DNA of 9,929 nucleotides from Actinomycetota bacterium (lineage in GTDB: Bacteria > Actinomycetota > Actinomycetes > Nanopelagicales > Nanopelagicaceae), in contig WLLM01000019.1 in NCBI GenBank assembly GCA_009700715.1, positions 1 through 9,929 of the forward strand. The letters run 5' to 3'. A model generated the notes under the pieces. The model saw nothing but the letters and a program-made list of their open reading frames with translations. It was not told the DNA's origin and made no database searches. Made by a program: the position numbers and the translations under genes. Shown piece by piece: positions 1 through 6,952 of the stretch; the first letter of the stretch is position 1, and each line of letters starts with the position of its first letter.

Positions 1-192
1 ATGCCAGGTAAAGATGGCTTGCTCCACGTATCTCAGATTCGCAAGATGCATGGTGGAAAGCGCATTGAAAACCTTGAAGAAGTTATGAAGGTTGGCGACA
101 AGATTCAAGTTGAGATCGGTGAAATCGATCCAAAGGGCAAGCTCTCACTTGTTCCAGTTCTCGAAGATGGATCAACCCCGAGCGCTGAGTAA
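1..192 (+). CDS. pnp: Polyribonucleotide nucleotidyltransferase (PNPase), C-terminal fragment (5' end outside window)
   Basis: This is the last 63 codons of PNPase, the phosphate-dependent 3'-5' exoribonuclease that degrades RNA and can add 3' tails in the cytoplasm. The visible part is most of the C-terminal S1 RNA-binding domain: the segment PGKDGLLHVSQI near residues 2-13 of the fragment, then GGKRIENLEEV, VGDKIQVEIGEID and the closing strand KGKLSLVPV, followed by a short acidic tail. The catalytic RNase PH domains and the KH domain lie upstream of the window. The ATG at base 1 is an internal methionine, not a start, because the S1 domain would otherwise lack its first strands. The stop is TAA at 190-192. 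The M16 peptidase gene begins 18 bp later, the usual actinobacterial neighbour. The identification rests on the S1 match together with that neighbour, and it is strong. Confidence 0.93.
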   Translation: MPGKDGLLHVSQIRKMHGGKRIENLEEVMKVGDKIQVEIGEIDPKGKLSLVPVLEDGSTPSAE

Positions 193-210
193 GTAGAGAA
201 CTAACGCTAA

Positions 211-2220
<2,010 letters not shown>

Positions 2221-2222
<2 letters not shown>

Positions 2223-2226
2223 GGAG
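2221..2226 (+). promoter_or_regulatory. Shine-Dalgarno AAGGAG of the glutaredoxin-like gene
   Basis: AAGGAG lies 7 nt before the ATG at 2234 and starts inside the dapB stop codon. It is the clearest ribosome binding site in the window; most other starts here have weak or absent ones. It fixes the start of the small thiol-disulfide protein and suggests independent re-initiation on the dapB transcript. Confidence 0.75.
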
Positions 2227-2233
2227 CAAGCAA

Positions 2234-2491
2234 ATGGCTAAAGCAGATATCACTATGTACGGTGCTGACTGGTGCGGAGATTGCCGTCGCTCAAAGCGTC
2301 TCTTTGAAGAACTCGATATTCAGGTAAATCACATCGATGTCGAAGCTGATGCCAGCGCAGCCGAGAAGGTTATTGAAATTAACGGGGGAGCGAAATCAAT
2401 CCCGGTAATCGTATTCTCAGATGGAACACATCTAACTGAGCCTTCAGATAACGATCTTAAGGCGAAGCTCGAAGCGCTAAAAATTATTTAA
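2234..2491 (+). CDS. Glutaredoxin-like / mycoredoxin-like thiol-disulfide protein
   Basis: An 85-residue single-domain thioredoxin-fold protein. The redox motif WCGDC lies at residues 13-17 (Cys14 and Cys17) after the first beta strand ITMYG. The expected cis-proline is Pro57 in SIPVIVF, and a Gly-rich stretch NGG is at 50-52. The closing DGTHLTEPSDNDLKAKL is characteristic of actinobacterial glutaredoxin-like proteins, including mycoredoxins, which use mycothiol rather than glutathione. The CGDC active site differs from the CPYC of classical glutaredoxins and resembles the actinobacterial GlrX type. The partner reductant cannot be read from sequence, so mycothiol use is an inference from taxonomy. 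The gene starts 11 bp after dapB with a good Shine-Dalgarno, so it probably ends the pnp-dapB transcript. Its TAA stop touches the first 35-bp repeat copy. Confidence 0.88.
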   Translation: MAKADITMYGADWCGDCRRSKRLFEELDIQVNHIDVEADASAAEKVIEINGGAKSIPVIVFSDGTHLTEPSDNDLKAKLEALKII

Positions 2492-2549
2492 TCAACCTAG
2501 ACCTTTTGGTGATTTCGTAAACTCAATCAACCTAGACCTTCTGGTGATT
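2490..2549. terminator. Possible duplicated weak bidirectional terminator
   Basis: Each repeat unit can form an imperfect hairpin: AATCAACC pairs with GGTGATT (2490-2497 with 2508-2514, and 2525-2532 with 2543-2549). That gives seven pairs, one bulged A and a 10-base loop. The element is nearly palindromic, so it would fold in transcripts from either side, which suits a convergent gene junction. The stem is AT-rich and no proper U-tract follows, so intrinsic termination is only a possibility. Confidence 0.35.
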
Positions 2550-2569
2550 TCGTAAACTCAATCAACCTA
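2490..2569. repeat. Two tandem 35-bp direct repeats plus 10-bp third copy filling the convergent junction
   Basis: Unit 1 is 2491-2525 and unit 2 is 2526-2560. They differ at one base only (T at 2506, C at 2541). A partial third copy follows, so the 10-mer AATCAACCTA occurs at 2490-2499, 2525-2534 and 2560-2569, at exact 35-bp spacing. The stop of the glutaredoxin gene (2489-2491) overlaps the first 10-mer, and the stop of azlD (2564-2562, minus strand) overlaps the third. The entire 70-bp gap between these convergent genes is therefore two repeat units. Two copies are too few for a CRISPR array, and there is no distinct spacer. Confidence 0.95.
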
Positions 2570-2885
2570 TATGGAATAACGCAGCTGATGTTGCTGCCGC
2601 TGAAATAACCACGACCGGAAACGGTGCTCGCAAAATCAACGCTAGTACAGCCACGCCAACTCCAGCCATTCTTTGATCAGCGATGATTCTTGAATCTTTG
2701 GTAAAAGATTGAACCGCGACCAACGCGCTCAAAAGCGCGATCGGAACCAGCGAATTAATCTTCAAGATACGTGGATGCGATAAGAATTTCTTTGGAACGC
2801 TATGGCCCAAAATCTTCAAAAGAAAAGCGAAGAGACTGGTGCCAATAACGGCGAGCCAGAACGGCTCAATGAGATTTACTTCCAT
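2562..2885 (-). CDS. azlD: AzlD family branched-chain amino acid transport subunit
   Basis: A 107-residue, strongly hydrophobic protein with about three to four membrane segments (roughly residues 8-24, 44-60, 73-87 and 88-104). Its C-terminal pattern LRAPFPVVVISAAATSAALF is typical of AzlD. AzlD is the small subunit that works with AzlC in export of branched-chain amino acids or analogues across the cytoplasmic membrane. The reading frame is open further upstream to 2984, but those residues have no AzlD character and overlap azlC. I chose the ATG at 2885, which gives the normal family length and overlaps the azlC stop by 10 bp, implying translational coupling. No separate Shine-Dalgarno is visible. 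The TGA stop lies inside the third partial copy of the 35-bp repeat. Confidence 0.88.
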   Translation of the reverse strand: MEVNLIEPFWLAVIGTSLFAFLLKILGHSVPKKFLSHPRILKINSLVPIALLSALVAVQSFTKDSRIIADQRMAGVGVAVLALILRAPFPVVVISAAATSAALFHIG

Positions 2886-3550
2886 ATTTTGGCTCGCAAT
2901 CCAAAGAAGACCGCTAGCAGCGCAGTTGAAATGATTGGAACGCCCGGAACAAAGTAAGGCGTCATCGCCAAGGCAAGTGCGCAAGCCGCAACGGCCAGTA
3001 AACGTTCGCTCTTATTTGTTAAACGTGGCCAAAGCAGACCCAGAAACGCTGCTGGTACAGCGGCATCAAGCCCCCATGCCGCGGGGTTTCCCATCGCTTG
3101 CGCACCAAGGGCGCCCGCTAAGGTAAATAAATTCCAGAAAATATAAACGCCGATTCCGGTAAGCCAGAATCCTTGACGGGCTTCGCGCACGCCTAAGTGC
3201 TCTTGCGAAATTGCGACGCCAGTTGATTCATCGATAGTTATTTGTGCTGCAACCAAACGCTTTATGCCGCGCACCTGTAAGACAGGTGCCATTCGCAATC
3301 CATATAAAGTATTTCGAACACCAAGCAAAGTTGCGGTTGCAATTCCGCTCAAAGCGCTGCCGCCAGCGCCAAGAACACCAACTACGGCAAATTGCGAAGC
3401 ACCTGTAAATGTCAGCAATGAAAGCAAACAGCTTTGTAAAACGGAGAATCCCGCAGCGACTGAAGCGGCGCCAAATGCGATCCCATAAGCGCCAACGGTG
3501 AGCGATACGCTCAACGATTGCGCGGCGGTGGCGCGGTTCACTCTAGACAC
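2876..3550 (-). CDS. azlC: AzlC family branched-chain amino acid exporter, large subunit
   Basis: A 224-residue polytopic membrane protein of the AzlC/YgaZ family. Signatures are LTFTGASQFAVVG at residues 46-58, RNTLYGLRMAP at 79-89, ITIDESTGVA at 104-113 and GLDAAVPAAFLGLLWP at 160-175, separated by hydrophobic segments. With AzlD it is expected to export branched-chain amino acids or related compounds; the actual substrate cannot be read from sequence. The start is a GTG at 3550-3548. No in-frame ATG, GTG or TTG lies between it and the upstream stop, and the next plausible start would remove the conserved N-terminus. The gene diverges from thyX and interrupts the plus-strand dapB...thyX order otherwise usual in Actinobacteria, so it looks like an insertion or rearrangement. 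Codon use looks like that of its neighbours, so there is no obvious recent foreign origin. Confidence 0.92.
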   Translation of the reverse strand: MSRVNRATAAQSLSVSLTVGAYGIAFGAASVAAGFSVLQSCLLSLLTFTGASQFAVVGVLGAGGSALSGIATATLLGVRNTLYGLRMAPVLQVRGIKRLVAAQITIDESTGVAISQEHLGVREARQGFWLTGIGVYIFWNLFTLAGALGAQAMGNPAAWGLDAAVPAAFLGLLWPRLTNKSERLLAVAACALALAMTPYFVPGVPIISTALLAVFFGLRAKIWK

Positions 3551-3610
3551 GGGTGCATTCTGCCCTAGATATCCGCGGGCTCCTAGCGCGCTCTATATAA
3601 GGTGACGCCC
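3551..3610. promoter_or_regulatory. 60-bp divergent azlC/thyX promoter region
   Basis: This is the only space available for the promoters of two divergent genes. It contains TATATA at 3594-3599, readable as AT-rich -10 material on both strands, next to the 8-bp palindrome AGCGCGCT (3585-3592). Upstream lie CCGCGG (3573-3578) and GATATC (3568-3573). On the minus strand CAGAAT lies 6 nt before the azlC GTG and could be a weak -10. No convincing -35 elements are seen. An operator here is possible but unproven. Confidence 0.5.
3598..3603 (+). promoter_or_regulatory. Candidate -10 element (TAAGGT) for a leaderless thyX transcript
   Basis: TAAGGT fits the actinobacterial TANNNT pattern and ends 7 nt before the ATG at 3611, which would put the transcription start at or very near the start codon. 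The same bases include AAGGTG (3599-3604), which could act as a Shine-Dalgarno if transcription begins further upstream. Sequence alone cannot separate the two readings. Confidence 0.4.
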
Positions 3611-4330
3611 ATGAGCCAAGAAGTAATTTTCCGCGACGATGTAACCGTTGAACTCGTAAAAGCCAGCGCAAGCGATGCCGATGTCATTTGGGCAGCGCGC
3701 GTTTCTACCGCCGGTGAGCAGTCAATGGATGAAATCGGGGAAGACCCTGCACGATCTGCTGGGTTAATTAATTACTTAGCGCGCGAACGCCACGGATCGC
3801 CATTCGAGCACACCTCGATGACATTCTTTGTTAGCGCTCCCATATTTGTCTTTCGCGAATTTATGCGCCATCGCATCGCTTCCTATAACGAAGAGTCTGG
3901 TCGTTACCGCGAATTAAAACCAGTCTTCTATATTCCTTCTAAAGAGCGCAAGTTAATCCAAGTTGGAAAGACTGGCGCATACACATTTGAAGATGGCACA
4001 AAAGAACAATTTGATATTTCTGTTTCTGCAATGAAGGAAGCATATTTGGTGGCCTATGACAGCTACCAAAAGATGTTAGAAGCCGGAGTAGCTCGCGAAG
4101 TCGCGCGCGTAGTCTTGCCGGTAGCAACTTATTCATCGATGTACGTATCAATGAATGCCCGCGCTTTGATGAATTTCCTTTCACTTCGCACCGCCCGCGA
4201 GGGTTCACATTTTCCAAGCTACCCACAACGCGAAATCGAGATGGTCGCCGAAAAAATGGAAGCCGAATTTGCAAAATTAATGCCGCTTACATACGGAGCA
4301 TTTGAGAAATCTGGACGAATCGCACCGTAA
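3611..4330 (+). CDS. thyX: Flavin-dependent thymidylate synthase
   Basis: ThyX makes dTMP from dUMP using methylenetetrahydrofolate, FAD and NADPH, independently of the ThyA mechanism. With the ATG at 3611 it is 239 residues. The diagnostic ThyX motif RHRxxxxxxxS is at residues 86-96 (RHRIASYNEES), followed by GRYREL at 97-102. HGSPFEH at 61-67 is the flavin-side conserved segment. The conserved region ARVVLPVATYSSMYVSMNAR at 165-184 supplies nucleotide-contact residues, including Arg184. Length and motifs indicate an intact enzyme. A GTG at 3602 is in frame and would add three residues, but the ATG fits both the AAGGTG spacing and the family N-terminus. The gene opens the thyX-dapA-rnj-ftsK run, is divergent from azlC, and lies 17 bp before dapA. 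Position next to dapA is conserved in Actinobacteria. Confidence 0.97.
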   Translation: MSQEVIFRDDVTVELVKASASDADVIWAARVSTAGEQSMDEIGEDPARSAGLINYLARERHGSPFEHTSMTFFVSAPIFVFREFMRHRIASYNEESGRYRELKPVFYIPSKERKLIQVGKTGAYTFEDGTKEQFDISVSAMKEAYLVAYDSYQKMLEAGVAREVARVVLPVATYSSMYVSMNARALMNFLSLRTAREGSHFPSYPQREIEMVAEKMEAEFAKLMPLTYGAFEKSGRIAP

Positions 4331-4335
4331 AACGG

Positions 4336-4341
4336 TAGGTT
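4336..4341 (+). promoter_or_regulatory. Candidate internal -10 element (TAGGTT) for dapA
   Basis: TAGGTT fits TANNNT and ends 6 nt before the dapA ATG, the geometry of a leaderless start. It occupies the 17-bp thyX-dapA gap. The match to the sigma-70 hexamer TATAAT is weak (three of six), and an alternative reading is a poor Shine-Dalgarno in the same bases (GGTAGG). Confidence 0.3.
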
Positions 4342-4347
4342 TCACCC

Positions 4348-5235
4348 ATGACAATCGAGGCGCCATTCGGACGTATGCTCACCGCAATGGTGACTCCGTT
4401 CGATAAGAACGGCAAAATCGATTGGCCGGGCGTTGAAAAACTGGCGGCCCATCTTGTTGCAAATGGCCATGACGGTATCGCCGTTAACGGAACAACCGGT
4501 GAAGCGCCAACTACCAAGTCATCTGAAAAAGAAGAGATCATCCGCGTCGTAAAAGATGTAGTTGGTCCAAAGATTTTTGTGGTTTCAGGTGCTGGCGATA
4601 ACGAAACTGAATATTCCATCAACCAGGCAAAGCGCACCGAGAAAGCCGGCGCAGATGGTCTTTTGATTGTCGCTCCGTATTACAACAAGCCGCCACAAGC
4701 AGGCGTTGCCGCACACTTCAAGGCAGTTGCTAGCGCAACTGATCTGCCTGTGATGATGTATGACATCCCTGGTCGTTGTGGAATTGAAATCGAACCCGAC
4801 ACCATTGTTAGCCTTTACGAACATCCTCAGATCGTTGCTCTCAAAGATGCCAAGGGAAATGTCGCTTCAACTTCTTGGGTAATTAAGCGTTGCGGTATTC
4901 CGGTTTATTCAGGCGATGACATTCTTAACTTGCCACTGCTTTCTGTTGGTGCAGTTGGCATGGTCTCTGTCTGTGGTCACACTGTTGGAAAAGATCTCAA
5001 AGCGATGCTCGATGCTTGGTTTGCCGGCAACGCCGCTACAGCTCTTGAAATTCATCAGAAGTTACTTCCAATATTTACCGGCACATTCCGCACGCAAGGT
5101 GCGATCTTGACCAAGGCAGCGCTAAATATGATGGGCCTACCTGGTGGCCACACACGTCTTCCGCTAGTTGATGCAACCGATGATCAGATCGCGCAACTGC
5201 GCAAAGATCTAATCGCCGGCGGTATCTCTTTATAG
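4348..5235 (+). CDS. dapA: 4-hydroxy-tetrahydrodipicolinate synthase
   Basis: DapA (295 residues) condenses pyruvate with aspartate semialdehyde, the first committed step of diaminopimelate/lysine synthesis, feeding DapB encoded upstream. It is a cytoplasmic TIM-barrel class I aldolase. The Schiff-base lysine is Lys166 in IVALKDAKG. The proton-relay residues are Thr49/Thr50 in NGTTGE, Tyr112 in APYYNKPP and Tyr138 in MYDIPGR, with Arg143 binding substrate carboxylate. All are offset by five from the E. coli numbering, so the active site is complete. YSGDDILNLPLLSVGAVGMVSV marks the later barrel strands. Length is normal. It starts 17 bp after thyX and ends 17 bp before rnj. Whether lysine feedback applies cannot be judged from what I can see here. 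Confidence 0.97.
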   Translation: MTIEAPFGRMLTAMVTPFDKNGKIDWPGVEKLAAHLVANGHDGIAVNGTTGEAPTTKSSEKEEIIRVVKDVVGPKIFVVSGAGDNETEYSINQAKRTEKAGADGLLIVAPYYNKPPQAGVAAHFKAVASATDLPVMMYDIPGRCGIEIEPDTIVSLYEHPQIVALKDAKGNVASTSWVIKRCGIPVYSGDDILNLPLLSVGAVGMVSVCGHTVGKDLKAMLDAWFAGNAATALEIHQKLLPIFTGTFRTQGAILTKAALNMMGLPGGHTRLPLVDATDDQIAQLRKDLIAGGISL

Positions 5236-5252
5236 TTGTTGATTAATATCGC

Positions 5253-6935
5253 ATGACGCATCCCCATCCCGAACTAGGTACGCCCAGCAAATTAGTTGCG
5301 GGTGGGCTTCGCATCGTTGCACTCGGCGGACTTGCCGAAATCGGGCGCAATATGACCGTATTCGAAACAAATGGCAAGCTCTTAATTGTTGATTGCGGAG
5401 TACTTTTTCCAGAAGAGAATCAACCAGGTATCGATTTAATTCTGCCCGACTTTAGTTATATTCGTGACCGTTTAGATGATGTCGTTGGTTTAGTTCTTAC
5501 CCACGGCCACGAAGATCACATTGGCGCAACTCCCTATTTACTGCGCGAACGCGGAGATATCGCACTTTACGGCTCAGCTCTTACCTTGGCTTTGGTTAGC
5601 GCTAAGTTAAAAGAGCACCGCATCTCACCGCTGACTCGCGAAGTAAAAGAAGGTATGCGCGAAGATATTGGCCCTTTTGAAGTGGAATTCGTTGCTGTTA
5701 ACCACTCAATTCCAGATGCTCTCGCAGTGGCTATTCATACAAAGGCCGGAACCGTTCTACACACTGGCGATTTCAAAATGGATCAACTTCCACTCGATGG
5801 TCGAATCACTGATTTACGTACCTTCGCACGCTTGGGCGATGAAGGCGTAGATCTATTTTTAGTCGATTCAACAAACGCCGATGTTCCAGGATTTACTCCC
5901 GCGGAACGCGAAATTATGCCGGCGCTTAATCGCGTAATCGCTGCCACAAAGAAGCGTGTAATCGTTGCTTCATTTTCATCGCATGTTCACCGCGTGCAGC
6001 AAGTAATCGATACCGCAGCGCTGCATGATCGCAAGGTTGTCTTCATCGGACGCTCTATGGTGCGCAACATGAAGATCGCCGAAGATATGGGCTATCTAAA
6101 TGTGCCAGCAGGAATAGTGATTGATGCTAAAGATCTTGATAACTACGACGACCGGGTGGTTCTAATCTGCACCGGTTCACAAGGTGAACCAATGGCCGCT
6201 CTTTCTCGTATGGCCAATGGTGATCACCAGATCCGCGTGGGAGAAGGCGATACCGTTATCTTGGCTTCATCTTTGATTCCCGGAAATGAAAATTCAGTAT
6301 TTAGAGTTATAAATGAGCTAACTCGCTTTGGCGCCAAAGTTGTACACAAAGCCAATGCGATGGTGCATGTATCGGGCCATGCTGCTGCAGGTGAGTTGCT
6401 CTATTGCTACAACATCGTAAAACCGAAATATGCCTTGCCCGTTCACGGAGAATGGCGCCATCTAAAAGCCAATGCCGAGCTAGCAATTCAAGCGGGCGTT
6501 CCGCGTGAAAATGCTTTTGTTATCGAAAATGGAATTGTGGTCGACCTGGTAGATCATGTTGCTGAAGTAGCCGGTGCAGTTCCTTGCGGCTTTGTTTATG
6601 TAGACGGCCAGAGCATTGGCGATATCACCGAATCTTCACTAAAGGATCGTCGTATTTTGGGTGAAGAAGGATTTATCTCAGTAGTAGTTGTTATTGAGTC
6701 ACAAAGCGGAAAGATCATCGCCGGTCCTGATATCCACGCTCGCGGATTTAATGAAGATGAAGCTTTATTTGATGAGGTAAAAGGTCAGATCGAGAAAGCC
6801 TTAAAGCACGCCGTTTCTGAAGGCGTAAATGGAACTCACCAACTTTCGCAAGTAGTTCGACGCACTATCGGAAGTTGGGTCGGCGGAAAACATCGCCGCC
6901 GTCCGATGATCGTTCCCGTAGTTATTGAGGTCTGA
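5253..6935 (+). CDS. rnj: Ribonuclease J (metallo-beta-lactamase / beta-CASP nuclease)
   Basis: RNase J (560 residues) has endonuclease and 5'-3' exonuclease activity and takes part in mRNA decay and rRNA maturation. The N-terminal metallo-beta-lactamase domain opens with GGLRIVALGGLAEIGRNM (residues 18-34). It carries the zinc motif THGHEDH at 83-89 (His84, His86, Asp88, His89), His151 in VNHSIPDA and Asp173 in TGDFKMD. The beta-CASP region includes LVDSTNAD (203-210), ICTGSQGEP (305-313), HVSGH (372-376) and LPVHGEWRH with His398. A C-terminal domain after about residue 450 ends with WVGGKHRRRPMIVPVVIEV. The length equals typical actinobacterial RNase J. No Shine-Dalgarno is evident before the ATG at 5253. 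It follows dapA by 17 bp; the dapA-rnj-ftsK order is conserved in Actinobacteria. It appears complete and active. Confidence 0.97.
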   Translation: MTHPHPELGTPSKLVAGGLRIVALGGLAEIGRNMTVFETNGKLLIVDCGVLFPEENQPGIDLILPDFSYIRDRLDDVVGLVLTHGHEDHIGATPYLLRERGDIALYGSALTLALVSAKLKEHRISPLTREVKEGMREDIGPFEVEFVAVNHSIPDALAVAIHTKAGTVLHTGDFKMDQLPLDGRITDLRTFARLGDEGVDLFLVDSTNADVPGFTPAEREIMPALNRVIAATKKRVIVASFSSHVHRVQQVIDTAALHDRKVVFIGRSMVRNMKIAEDMGYLNVPAGIVIDAKDLDNYDDRVVLICTGSQGEPMAALSRMANGDHQIRVGEGDTVILASSLIPGNENSVFRVINELTRFGAKVVHKANAMVHVSGHAAAGELLYCYNIVKPKYALPVHGEWRHLKANAELAIQAGVPRENAFVIENGIVVDLVDHVAEVAGAVPCGFVYVDGQSIGDITESSLKDRRILGEEGFISVVVVIESQSGKIIAGPDIHARGFNEDEALFDEVKGQIEKALKHAVSEGVNGTHQLSQVVRRTIGSWVGGKHRRRPMIVPVVIEV

Positions 6936-6939
6936 CCGC

Positions 6940-6945
6940 TAAGAT
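6940..6945 (+). promoter_or_regulatory. Candidate -10 element (TAAGAT) for a leaderless ftsK transcript
   Basis: TAAGAT (four of six to TATAAT, full match to TANNNT) ends 7 nt before the ftsK GTG at 6953, which places the predicted transcription start on the start codon. The only Shine-Dalgarno-like run, AAAGG at 6947-6951, ends just 1 nt before the GTG and is too close to work. This favours leaderless initiation or coupling from rnj. Confidence 0.45.
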
Positions 6946-6952
6946 TAAAGGT

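Noticed and set aside
2490..2569. Possible CRISPR array or attachment site formed by the 35-bp repeats
   Set aside because: There are only two adjoining copies with no unique spacers between them, no cas genes nearby, and no integrase or tRNA. A local tandem duplication explains it better.
2886..2984. Upstream extension of azlD to a start at 2984 (140 residues)
   Set aside because: The extra 33 residues overlap azlC and have none of the hydrophobic AzlD character. The ATG at 2885 gives the normal length and a typical coupled overlap.
2935..3488. Plus-strand open frames across azlC
   Set aside because: The minus-strand azlC frame carries the AzlC signatures and membrane segments. The plus-strand frames are Pro/Ala/Thr-rich shadows without a start signal.
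3602..3610. GTG at 3602 as the thyX start
   Set aside because: It adds only three residues and lies within the AAGGTG motif. The ATG at 3611 has better spacing to that motif and fits the family N-terminus.
4287..4824. Minus-strand open frames opposite dapA
   Set aside because: They lie opposite a complete dapA with intact catalytic residues and have no recognisable domain of their own.
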